A DNA stretch of 64,000 nucleotides from Siphonodentalium dalli (lineage: Eukaryota; Mollusca; Scaphopoda; Gadilida; Siphonodentaliidae): positions 129,719,282-129,783,281 of the forward strand of contig CP136062.1 in NCBI GenBank assembly GCA_032622095.1, read 5' to 3'. Made by a program: the position numbers and the translations under genes. Each line of letters starts with the position of its first letter. Within the stretch, counting starts at the first letter, position 1. A model generated the notes under the pieces. That model was not told where the DNA came from and searched no databases. It saw only the letters and a list, made by a program, of their open reading frames with translations. Positions 33,120 to 43,999 of this stretch are shown one piece after another.

Positions 33120-33600
33120 TCTATATCTGATAATGCTATGCGGACCGGGTGCTGTGAAAGGCCACATACTTCCAGAATTCAGAATCCATTATCATTATTC
33201 AGAAGCTACCAGGTGCAGCTTCTGTTCGAAGTCTAATATTCTTTCAGCGTTCACGGTTTTAGCTCACACCCAAATGATTATCACCTTCTAGGATTCAAAT
33301 TTGACAAATTTTGAGGCCTTCGGTTCATCACTTGAGTGGATCGCACACAACAAGCTAGGTGTACGAAAATCTGTCCACTGATTGGCCTATTTGATTTTCC
33401 TCGCCCCACTAAAGATATTTGTGAAGCATATTTATCGTCTTTTCTCACAATATGTCAACAGTTGGGTGTGACTATCGCAAACGAAAAGACGGTCTAACCT
33501 ACTACATGTATAACATTCTTGAGGATGCAACTAGACACAGCCAACATGTGTGCCTCCCTTCCACAGGATAGATTAGAAATGTACAGGGTCATCTGTCCAT
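33120..33600 (+). pseudogene. DIRS-like reverse transcriptase, C-terminal part
   Basis: Resuming after the nested elements, frames read SDNAMR (the usual V-K-Y...D-x-A-I block), QKLPGAA, SKSNILSAF (the K-S-D-I-K-S-A-F motif with the first catalytic Asp changed to Asn), NDYHLLGFKFDK, EAFGSSLEWIA and CQQLGVTIANEKTV, ending in LPQDRLE. Part of the palm that should lie between GFKFDK and EAFGSSLEW, including the catalytic YxDD region, is deleted. Several frame changes and one internal stop are present. The copy is clearly dead. Confidence 0.7.
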
Positions 33601-33777
33601 AATACGAATACTGAATTTTACTTGTTCCGTAATTCAGCTGTATTTTTAAGGAGTGTGATTAACAGAACTATTGTCATTTAAAAAATACACCACCGTATCA
33701 GATTAACAAATGAAATAAGCAAAAGAGGATCTACAAATTTGGCTCCTTTTTCTCAAATATTATAACTGAACTTCTTT

Positions 33778-34014
33778 TTGCGAAGACCGCGCCAATGGGC
33801 AACATCACAGTTCATGTCATTTTACACAGATGCAGCAGTATTTGCGGGCTTTGCTGCTATTCTTGGTATAATGAATACTTTACTCTCGACTGTCAACACG
33901 AGAACAAATATTATTCAATTATATCTCCACGGGCCAATGGTCATTACTAACGACTCATGGCCGGTGTCAGCAGACGTTTTTTTATCCAAAGATCGAAGAA
34001 CGATAACAATATAA
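33778..34014 (+). pseudogene. DIRS-like RNase H fragment
   Basis: FMSFYTDAAVFAGFAAILG matches the start of the RNase H domain of DIRS/YR retroelements, where an LYTDAS..GFGA-type motif carries the first catalytic Asp. About 180 bases separate it from the RT end. The later part of the frame has no clear RNase H motifs. Confidence 0.5.
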
Positions 34015-34015
34015 A

Positions 34016-35870
34016 AGACAACTAGATGTATATATACAATTGCTCATATATAGTGATGAGTTTATATAATATTTCTTGTGCCAAATAATCCCCTTTTGTT
34101 TGTCAAATCCCGCTTATGTGTTTAAATGTGTGTTTATGAACCACTTGGAGATATAACAATATCACATTGAGATTTATGCAAACGCGAATGACGTTATGTT
34201 CCATGTACGGAGATGTAACATAGTTCGGATACGTATATAGACTATCAATGAACGTTGTGATCCACATTCACTTGCAATTCAGTCGGAGTTATACTAACAG
34301 TCTACAGCATTGGAACGTTGTGAAAGGTATACACACAATAATACTTGATGCTTGTTGAACATGTCATAGAGAATGCCTAACACTGTTGTACAGAGAGTCA
34401 CTGTTTCTAAAGGGAAAGTGTAGTCATATGCATGTTCATCGGAAAATATATTAAGTTAGTAAGCCCAACTAATGTTGATTCCAGTTTTAAATTCACCCTA
34501 CACGATAATTGTACACAATATTATATTATCAGAGAAAATGCAGCCATACTAGATTAAATGCGTCCGATCGGGGCGTGCGTCTATTTACGCGCGCTCCGCA
34601 TGTATACTAATGTAGAGATTCTTGTTTCGCCTGGGCGCATGGGTGTTTTATTTATAGAATGGGAATTTTTGGGAGGGATTAAAAGTCGAACTGCGACCGG
34701 AGGCCGAGTCCGGTAATAGGTGTAGTTGGCAATTTCAATTTCGTTTATTGTCGTTAACATGTCAATAATGTTGATTTTTGGTTTGTGATAAGCTATGCCA
34801 ATTAAAAATAAAGTCTTATACTTCAACCGTTATAGACATTTTTCGTTCTGCAGCCCACTGGGGGTTGTGGTCGAAGACGACCGAGTCGGCCGCCGGTTCG
34901 TTAATTAGGTGCTGGTTGTTATTGTTATTTTAACGGAATTCTGAGTTGTTCATTCGCAAAACCAATATATTTTATATTCTATAATTACAATCATGGGTAT
35001 ATAATATATGATCTTGAGCGCGTTACCATTTCTGACATTGGTTTTCTTGGTTCGTCTGTCCGCGCATATATCACAGCCATGAGCGTGATGAGTTATCGAA
35101 TGTGATTACAATTTTGAATGGACATTCCTTACCACGGGTGCACTCAAAAGAGGTTTCACCGAGTGATCGACTGTGGTTCAATGACATATTATGCATTGTT
35201 TTATATAGTATCGACAAACATCCGACATATTGAGAATGAAAGCAGCCGATGTCTGGCCCTGTTTTTCAGAGTACAGTTTGTATATTTATCGACATATATT
35301 CGCTCTCTACTACAACAAATACATGTACTTATCCATAATGTTTGAGGTTCAAACGAGCAACGTCCGTCTAATATGTTAAAGATAATACTAGTACTTACAT
35401 GTATGATTATCCTGTGTTGTTTTATTGCCTATATAGCATGACCCGCGCACATTAGTTTTATGCTGTCGTCATGGTGGTCTTTGTGTGACGTAAATAAATA
35501 CAGAATTGAAATTATGTATACACAAGTGAATCCAGCTCTTCTCAGAAAATTAAAACAAACTGTCAATATGCATGACAATACTGCAGCCGATGACTATGGC
35601 ATCACTTTGAATATGAAGCAAATTAGTTGTTGTTTGGAGAAGAGAAATACCTCAAAATATGTCATGCATACGTTGACCAAGTTATGTCAGCAAGGGAACG
35701 CGTAAACACAATGCCATGACATTAAACATGTTTCAGTTACGAAACGTTTGACCAATGAGGCAATAAAATAAGGCGTCGACTTTAGTCCAGTCTGACATGG
35801 TGCTGTTTACGTTATACCTCCCCTAATAGATATACTGGAATCAGCGGCCGGATTCGTCTTTTCTTCATTT
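34016..35870. other. Intergenic, no gene recognised
   Basis: No domain, large repeat or splice structure was recognised. An 81-residue frame at 35460-35705 has ordinary amino-acid composition but no identifiable family. Confidence 0.35.
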
Positions 35871-35875
35871 TGGCT

Positions 35876-36140
35876 TGTGGCAATCAAAATACTGGTGTTT
35901 TCTACGAATTCATTTTAATGGTTCGACGTTTTCATTTTGACACCAAAAAAAGATGCTACTGCATGACCAGATATGCTATACAATAGTTTGTAATCCTAAG
36001 CTTATATTGCAATATGAGTCAAATTTGATGTAACTTATTTTGATGTAGATCATGCCACAATGCTCTACTCTGGCTACGCCCATAAATTCCCATAATATTC
36101 CACCAGTTCAAAACATGGGAACTTCTTGATTTTTTGCATG
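35876..36140 (-). repeat. Dispersed inverted-repeat family, copy 2
   Basis: Reverse complement of 503-768 with small differences. The copy is bounded on the low side by GGATTCGTCTTTTCTTCAT, whose complement is matched in part at 955-970. The open frame on the minus strand (36019-36225) is not conserved in copy 1. Confidence 0.8.
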
Positions 36141-36229
36141 ACGGGAAATTATATATATATATGTAACTACACCAAATGTTGTCTTTGCGGGTAAAGCGTC
36201 TTGCAGAAAATCTATCACAAACCAAATGA

Positions 36230-37180
36230 CGAACAGCGCGTGAAACTCGTGTTTCTATGACCTATAGAGAATATCCAACCGTACTCATCGGTTGCCATGT
36301 GAGCAAAATACTTAATTCCCAGCTAATGGTACAGATACTACAGATACAATTAAATGTGCAGAGTTTCAACAAGACTACAGTGCTAGAGGTAACAAACAAA
36401 TATAACTAATAGATACAAGTGAATGTAAGCGATACGAATGTTTTTTCTTCACAAAACCGTCGAGCTAAACAGTTGTCATCACTATACAGTAAAACTGGAA
36501 AAAGGGCGTTTTTATTCGTTCTATGAATTATTGCTCACCACAGTAAAATAAAAGTACACATGCACTACCTGGATAAAGTAAGACACGTGTTTTTTTAACA
36601 TACTATTTATGTAATCTATTAAGTTTGTTTATGAGTCGTCGGTATTTATATGACATACACATCGGGTTACTGACTTATCGCCTGGCGTCAGATTGTGAAT
36701 AAATGCACCGAATAACCTCAATTGAAAACAAGAGGTACGCGTCGGATATGCTGTGGCCGACTTGTGACATATTTAATACTACAATTAATCTATGATGCAT
36801 GACTCGTGACATCAAATTTTGAACGTGATTCATTTCCTAACTCATCTAAGATATTAGCCAGGATCAGCCACAAGTACGTGCAACTTGTGTTGTCATTGCC
36901 AACGAAAGTCACCTGATTCACGTGACCCAGGCTTTCCGCCAGGATTTGGGGAACGGGTTCTGTATCCGCCGAGGGGAAAATGCCGTCAATGTTTTCAATG
37001 TCATGGAAACACTAGTGGACCTACTTTTGTTGTATCGGCCACTAGAATAATCCGATAGTAGATTTGCATCCATTTGCATCCATTTTCTACCCAAGTTACT
37101 ATGCTATCAACGCAATAACTTTAAAACCTAGAAAATTTATTAGATAACAAATTTAATTGCCAGGTTATAGATCACCGGTG
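36230..37180. other. Intergenic, no gene recognised
   Basis: No coding region or large repeat was found. TTTGCATCCA is tandemly doubled near 37063-37082. Confidence 0.35.
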
Positions 37181-37185
37181 GTGAA

Positions 37186-37634
37186 GGTTAGAAGGAACTA
37201 AATAAGTAGAATTACGTCCCTTTCGTTTTTACAGGGTATCTCGAATACGAGTTTAAAAATTCTGGCGCGCGATTGGCGTATAATATGTCAAATAATTTTA
37301 CAAATTCAAGAAATATAATACCCATAGCATGTAAAAACGTGGGCGTTTCCTAGTCTGAAATGCGTTCGTGTCCAAACAATGGCGGGATATTGAGGCTGTG
37401 TATAGGCTTTCGTCAGACTGTTAAATTCTGTGCAAAAAGTGGGGTAGTGTGGAAAACATATGCTGGTTTTTTAAAAAGGCGTGGCTCGAAAGGTACTCCT
37501 ATGTGCGAACAGATTCCGAAAGGGTTGGTCTTTACGAACGCATGCATCGTGCACTTCGGAACTCGAAAATTTAGCGTGGGCGTGGTCAAACGTTAACACT
37601 GTGGCCTATGGAAAACATTTAGTTCCTTCTAACC
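37186..37634 (+). mobile_element. 449-bp TIR element, copy 1
   Basis: It begins GGTTAGAAGGAACTAAA and ends TTTAGTTCCTTCTAACC, a perfect 17-bp inverted terminus. By eye it differs from the copy at 38524-38973 at only about half a dozen positions. The 78-codon open frame inside is kept in both copies, but it has no family and probably reflects the recent duplication only. Confidence 0.85.
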
Positions 37635-38523
37635 TAAAGCAGAAAAATCGAATTTTTCGTATTTCGGCTTATGATGGACAAAGGTGGTGAAAAATCACAT
37701 AATTGTGATCTGAGTTGCGAAGCATACATAGTTAGACATTACATTACGCCAGAATTTGGATTTTATTGCCATTTTTCAGGAAGTGGGGAATATTTGCACC
37801 TAATAACCTTAGTGAGATTTTCATTTATTATCGTTATTCTGTATCTGGTGTGCCACTTTAAGAGAGAAATAACCTCACATCGATATCTTTATCTATTTGT
37901 GGACATCTGACCATCAGCATAAACTTGATGTCTCGAGTATTTTTAACCATGCAGCTGCCAACGTGTCGACCACTTGGAAATTCCTATCTTCCTGGTGCAA
38001 GGGGGTGGGGTGTAAAAATCTAACTATTTATTCAGAAACCCGGACAATTTTGGTCAACTAAGCATATCATCTGAAACATGATTTGCACGTATTGTCTATG
38101 CCGCTATATACATGCGCTTCATGCCCATTAAAGGCATCTTCTGTTAGTTTAATTACCGAATTTTACCAAAATTTCCACATATTTTAAGAATTTTCCCAAA
38201 TATGGCAAATATCGGCATGAGATGACCCCGAGACACCCATAATTTGTTATGTTGAACTGCAGACAATACTGATCAATTCCCAACTATTAGTTCTTTTATT
38301 TAGGAAGGGACGTTCCCATCATTGGCAACGACATAGACAAATTTCCACCAAAATTTCCCCAGTAGATCAACCATCTTCAGATACAGTGGGGTTAAAATAA
38401 CCATGATTGCTGGGGAACGAGAACAAAGAAATGTGTAAAATCAGTTTTATATAGCATAGATATGACACAGCTTCACGCAGAGGTAGTAGGGATTACATAG
38501 GGTCATGTTTGCACATCTCTTAA
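37635..38523. other. Unique spacer between the two TIR copies
   Basis: These 889 bases lie between two direct copies of the 450-bp element. No coding region, repeat or known terminus was recognised. Confidence 0.4.
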
Positions 38524-38973
38524 GGTTAGAAGGAACTAAATAAGTAGAATTACGTCCCTTTCGTTTTTACAGGGTATCTCGAATACGAGTTAAAAAAATT
38601 CTGGCGCGCGATTGGCGTATAATATGTCAAATAATTTTACAAATTCAAGAAATATAATACCCATAGCATGTAAAAACGTGGGCGTTTCCTAGTCTGAAAT
38701 GCGTTCGTGTCCAAACAATGGCGGGATATTGAGGCTGTGTATTGGCTTTCGTCAGACTGTTAAATTCTGTGCAAAAAGTGGGGTAGTGTGGAAAACATAT
38801 GCTGGTTTTAAAAAAAGGCGTGGCTCGAAAGGTACTCCTATGTGCGAACAGATTCCGAAAGGGTTGGTCTTTACGAACGCATGCATCGTGCACTTCGTAA
38901 CTCGAAAATTTAGCGTGGGCGTGGTCAAACGTTAACACTGTGGCCTATGGAAAACATTTAGTTCCTTCTAACC
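38524..38973 (+). mobile_element. 450-bp TIR element, copy 2
   Basis: Same termini and orientation as the copy at 37186. Differences seen are the A/T-run lengths near 38590 and 38805, TATAGG versus TATTGG, and CGGAAC versus CGTAAC. The base left of copy 1 (TGAA) recurs right of copy 2, whereas the inner flanks are TAAA and TTAA. Confidence 0.85.
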
Positions 38974-40080
38974 TGAAGGCCTTGAGTTGTTCCCAGTATA
39001 CGGAAACGCACCCGTTGAAGTTAAACGACTCACTATTCAAGACTCGGCAGATAGTTCGGATGCATAACGTGCCGGAATATAACACTCAGCAGATAGACGA
39101 TTAGTAGGTTGGAAGCAATGAAGGCGTAATGTTTTAGTTCTAAATATCAAGCTAAATTATAATAAACATAGATAAGATGCTTTGAAAAAAATGGAGTGAT
39201 CTATATTTTTTACGACATGAAGATAGAAATCAGTGGGTATGATTAAATTATCGGCGGTCATTTTTCGTAACCTAACCGCAGCAACGTAACCAGCGGACTC
39301 CAAAGCATGTGGTCTAGCGATGTCGGGTTTGATCACTTCCTCTGTTCATCTAACTGTGTCTGCAGGTTGGAGCTAGAGAGAAACGTGCATAGGCGGGTGT
39401 GCTCGTTCAGAATCCGGAGCATTTCAGTAAAAACTAAATAAAGTGTACTATATATTCTAAATGGAACACATCAACCCTGCACGTTGAATGTTAGCTCCGG
39501 CCAACAGACATACTGACATCCAACTTTTAGTGTTAGATCGGTCCGAGTGTATATTCTTGCTAGAAAGTAGCAATCAAATAAAGTTGTCAACTATTTAAAT
39601 TTCTTAGTACTGTCCCAACAAAATTGGGAAGTAAACATCTTTATACATATGGAATATGTCCTGTGGTATGACAGAAGTGGAAAAATTGGCTGGGGGAATG
39701 GGACCCTTAAAATGACGCTCTGCCCTATTAGCGGAAAGCCTCCGTGACCATTCCACCTACACAGTCAAACCGGTTAGAAGTTGTGTGTCAAACGTTTAGC
39801 ATTGCGAAACGTGTGGCCAAGCGGAATAATCCAAACTTCTGACAACCTAGTAGATAATAACTCAACTGTGATAAGCTGGCACGCTTTATTCTCGATTTCA
39901 ACTGCTATTCGGTATGTCCAGCTCAATTCATTATTGAAAGGGCGTAGATCGTCTGAGCATATCGCCGGTCGCACTGTGGACTTGACCCTATACCACCAGA
40001 TTATTGTTCGTTCTGCTACTAGTTGGGTCGATATCTCAAAACACACACGTCCCCCGAATAATCGATGGCTTAAAGTCTAA
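38974..40080. other. Intergenic, no gene recognised
   Basis: Overlapping open frames on both strands at 39774-40080 have protein-like composition, but I recognise no family and see no convincing splice sites. Confidence 0.3.
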
Positions 40081-40084
40081 TCTA

Positions 40085-41336
40085 GATGACACACTGAAGA
40101 TCCATATGAAGTTTGGTGACGATTGGATGAGGGGTTTGGCCCGTAGAGTGTGCCGAAGGATTTAGTCAGGCCTTTTTAAAGAGTAAAATCAAAGATGGCC
40201 GCTGGCAGCCATATTATTTACCAAACTTCGGGAATAATCGATGGCTTCCATCTAGAGTTCACCCCGAAGATCCATATGAAGTTTGGTGACGATGGGATAA
40301 GGGATGTGAACTCTATGGGTTGCCGAAGGATTTAGCACAAAAAGTAAAATCTAAAATGGCCGCTGGCAACCATGTTTTTATCCTACAAATTTCGAAAAAA
40401 AATCGATGGCTGAGCATATCATCTAGAAGTCACCATGAAGATCCATATAAAGTTTGGTGATGATCAGATGAGGGATGTGCTTTAGTCATGCAAAGAGTAA
40501 AATCCAAGAGGGCTGCCGGCGGCTAAGTTTTTCATCGAAAAGTCGATGGCTCCCATCTACAGGTGATCCTTAACATGCCTGCACATTTTCAAAACAATTG
40601 TCCAATAAGTGCGGGCTGAACTAATGGATTCAAATTTGAAATCCAAGATGGCTGCTGGCGGCCATGTTTTTAAAGAATTTCGGTGGCTCCCATCTACAGG
40701 CCACCCCGAAGATCTATATGAAGTTTGGTGATGATCAGATGAGGGATGCGGTCTGCAGGGTGTGCCGAAGGATTTAGTCATGCAAAGAGTAAAATCCAAG
40801 ATGGTTGCTGGGGGCCATGTTTTTTTGTATATAAAATTTCGGAAAAAATCAACGGCTCCCATCTAGAGGTCACCCCGAAGACCCATACGAAGTTTGGTGA
40901 TGATCGGATGAGTGATATGGTCTGTAGGCTGAGCCAAAGATTTAGACATACACAGAGTAAAATCCAAGATGGCTGCCAACGGCCATGCTTTTCATCGAAA
41001 ATCGCTCAAATTTGATAGCTCCCATCTAGAGGCGATCTTAAACATGCCTGTAAATTTCAACACATTTCTCCAATAAATGTGGGCCGCAGGGTGAGCCGAT
41101 GGATTCAAAGTTGAAATTCAAAATAGCAAAAATAACGACTTTCGGAATAAATCGATGGCTCCCATCTGGAGGTCACCCCGCAGATTCATATGAAGTTTGG
41201 TGATGATCGAATGAGGGAAAAGGCATGGAGGGTGAGCTAAAAGGAAATTGTTGACGGACGGGTACATGGACGGACGAACACCAACCCACGGCAATAGCTC
41301 AAACTTTAAAAAGTAAAGTTGAGCTAATAAAATATA
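40085..41336 (+). repeat. Internally repetitive element, copy B (~170-bp monomers, hairpin tail)
   Basis: The monomer start GAAGATCCATATGAAGTTTGG recurs, with variants, near 40098, 40268, 40437, 40708 and 40878, and again near 41180. Each monomer continues with GATGAGGG, GTGTGCCGAAGGATTTAG, GTAAAATCCAAGATGG, CGGCCATGTTTTT and ATCGATGGCTCCCATCTA. Two monomers carry an extra ~90-base linker containing ACATGCCTG and CCAATAA. The array closes with AAAAGGAAATTGTTGACGGA, a CGGACGGA-type stretch and TAGCTCAAACTTT...AAAGTTGAGCTA. The same tail closes copy A at 20.5 kb, so array and tail appear to be one mobile unit. Confidence 0.85.
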
Positions 41337-41599
41337 TATTGTACATATATATGTATGCTTGAAAATAAAAGGCAAAACAGGAAGTGATTAAATTACGTGA
41401 TGTGGTTGCCAAGTTCCATTTCAGTGGAATAAAACAAAGTAAGCGAGAAGGGCGGTGGGTTCAGGGAGGATATATATAGGTCAACGTAAGTTGGCTTTAT
41501 ATAAAGTTAACATGTGAAACTAATTAGGTAATGTTGACATGTACATAACACGCTCTATTGATTCATTTGTAAGTAAAGGAGTAGGTTGATAATATGTGA

Positions 41600-43990
41600 T
41601 TCGCTAGAGTTTTTTTAAAGTTATGTCTATATTTACAATCTTTAATTTTTTATCTAAGGGGTTCCAAATGTCAGGAAAAAGTGTTTTGGGAGAGCTGCAG
41701 AAAAATAAGTTCTTGGCCTTTTCAACCTTCTGGTATCAGTTCTTCTGGACTAAACATTGTTGGCATACTCATAAGAAGATTCAGGCAGATTGTTTCGTGT
41801 CCAGTCATGCATAATTAGAGAAATATTTACGATGCACAAATCTTTAAATTTTAATATCCGCTCTCGTTTCAAAGAGGGTTCGGTATGGCATCTGTATTTA
41901 GCATTACACAAAATTCGGATCGCTTTTTTCTGAAGTGTAATGGTCATGCCAACTTGATTGGCATTTCAGTCCCCATATCTGTATGAAACATATTAAATGA
42001 CTGTGCACCAGTGAATAATACAATATTTTTCTCAATTTCTTAGTCAAAAAGCGTTTAACTGTTCAGTAAATAGAGCGATTGAGCTTTTTACGAAGTGAGG
42101 AAATATGATATTTAAAAGTTAGATTTTTATCAATTATGATACCTTGAAATCTGATCGACGTCTCCTGCATTTGGTTACCATCTCTGACTAAATCTCTGCC
42201 ATTCAACTTGAGTCTAAAGTTTCTCCACTTATTATCAGTTGTTTTGGGTGGATCACCATAAATTTACTTTTGGAAGGGTTTATTGATAGTCTATTATAAC
42301 AGCACCAGTTAAACAGTTCAGCATTTACCAGTCTCCTCATTTTATCACCGTTATGGTCGGATGTATAACGAGTGGTGTCACCAGCAAAAGATAGCATTCG
42401 TAGCGATGTAGGCATATCGTTAACGTAAATTAGAAAAAAGTGTAGGCCAGAGAACAGAGCCTTGTTGAACACTTCACGTAATTTTTAAAAAATCAGATCT
42501 TTTCCATAGAAAGTCTACATACTGTTTTCTGATCTCATATTCCTCTTATTCCGTAGTGTTCTACTTGTTTTCAATAATATAGTATGGTTTATGGTATCAA
42601 AGGCCTTAGAGAGATCTAGACTACATTTCGGCTACATGGACCAATTGATGTGTTATTCAATTATTCTGTCTAAACCCAAACTGATTTTCGTGCAAGATGT
42701 GATGCTTAGAGAGAAATGAGAATATTCGTTTTTGCATTAATTTTTCTAAAATGTTATAAAATACTGGAAGAATAATGATAGGACTATACTGTTTTTTTTT
42801 CGTAACGGGAATTACTTTTATGAAATGAAAAACGTTTGCGTTCTCCATTTTTTCTGGGAAATTTCCGTGTTTAAAAGACAAGTTGAATATAGTTAACACA
42901 CCCTCTGTTTCAATGCTTGTCCTCGTTAGTTTTGATGAGATACAATCGACATCGGTGCTGCCTTTTCTGAGAATACTATTGGAGACGTTGAGCACTTCAT
43001 TGCTGTCAGTCGGAGATATATAAAATGTTTTTGGATGGGTACTACTCAATTAGTCGGTGAAGACTTTATTAGATTTAATTTGGACTATTATGCCCGTGCG
43101 TAATGTGTTTTGGCAATTGTTTAGTAATAAGACTCTTTTGAGTCGGTTATAAATTTGACAGTACAATTTGTATTTTCCTGTTGACTTCCGATGGATCTTG
43201 AAGTTTTTTAACGTATAATTTATATTTTGTAACCGATGGAATTGATTAGGACTTTTGTCATCCATGGTTCTCTTCTGATATATTTTTGGAGGCTTGGAAT
43301 CTACACCGGGAAGGCTTCATTAAACGCCCATACATAGACAAGAAATTGTCACAGGCTTGATTCGGTGAAGAGCAATTATAGATTGAAAGTCTTGCTGCTG
43401 TAAAATAGTTTTGAATTTATCAACATATTGTTGGCTCATTATTCTTCCGGTAGTATGTTTGATTCTCAGGCGTGTATATGTGTAGTTCGTGATACTATTT
43501 TCTGAATAAAATGTTGCAAAATGATCGGACACGTCAGAAAGAACAACCTCCGTAGTGGCGTTAGTTGCAAGTTTATTGGTGTATATATGATCAATCAGCG
43601 TTGCTGAATGATCTGTTACTCGTGTCGGTCGCGTTATTTGAATAAGAATCCAGTTTCAAACATATAGATACAATTGATAGTTTTGATGTGAGACTGAAAA
43701 TTCAATAAATCGATATTGAAATTTCTCAATAAATATGTCTTAGTGTCGGTGTCATTTAGATGTTTTACAATTTTTGTAATTTCTGACGAAAAAAACTAAA
43801 TCTGTCTGCTCGCCTTGCAGTGTTGGGTCTACAAATAGAACCGACAATGAACGATTTTGATTTTCGTCCAGCATCCAATTGCACAAATAGGGTTTTGTGT
43901 GGTTTAAATACAGACAGATCATGTCGAAGTTTAAAAGAGAAAATATCCTTTATAAAGATACCAGTCACCTCGCCCACCCCCATTCTCAGG
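41600..43990 (-). pseudogene. Old LINE ORF2 (endonuclease and reverse transcriptase), heavily decayed
   Basis: Read from 43984 downward, there is an endonuclease segment (GSICRPN at the N-x-Y position, later NFNIDLL, TRPTRVT and SDHFATFYSENS near 43530), a linker, and reverse transcriptase from KHGNFPEKMENANVFHFIK, YSPIIILP and NQFGFRQ (42660-42900). The palm follows (LIYVNDMPTSL, then FAGDTT at the catalytic YADD position, near 42375), then NPSKSKFMV and a thumb LQKKAIRIL...HTEPSLKRERILKFKDL (41750-41945). Many frameshifts are present, and the second Asp region is mutated to FAGD. Its motif wording differs from the 17-20 kb LINE, so it is a separate, older family. Confidence 0.8.
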
Positions 43991-43999
43991 TCGTGAATT

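Larger units (their letters stand above)
29940..34015 (+). mobile_element. DIRS-like retroelement remnant, split by nested insertions
   Basis: Coding remnants in the right order are spread over 4 kb: the start of the reverse transcriptase at 29985-30357, the rest at 33120-33600, and an RNase H fragment at 33778-34014. The wording of the motifs is that of DIRS/YR-type retroelements. The 2.76 kb between the two RT parts is occupied by two DNA elements at 30362-30843 and 30851-33117. Neither the split terminal repeats nor the tyrosine recombinase of a DIRS element were found, so the class call rests on the RT and RNase H motifs. Confidence 0.6.

Noticed and set aside
34581-34826. 81-residue minus-strand frame in a mixed G+C region
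   Set aside because: No recognisable family, and no flanking exons or repeats to support it.
37360-37596. 78-codon open frame preserved in both copies of the 450-bp TIR element (also 38699-38935)
   Set aside because: The copies are too recent for frame preservation to mean anything. There is no recognisable domain, and the frame lies inside a non-autonomous element.
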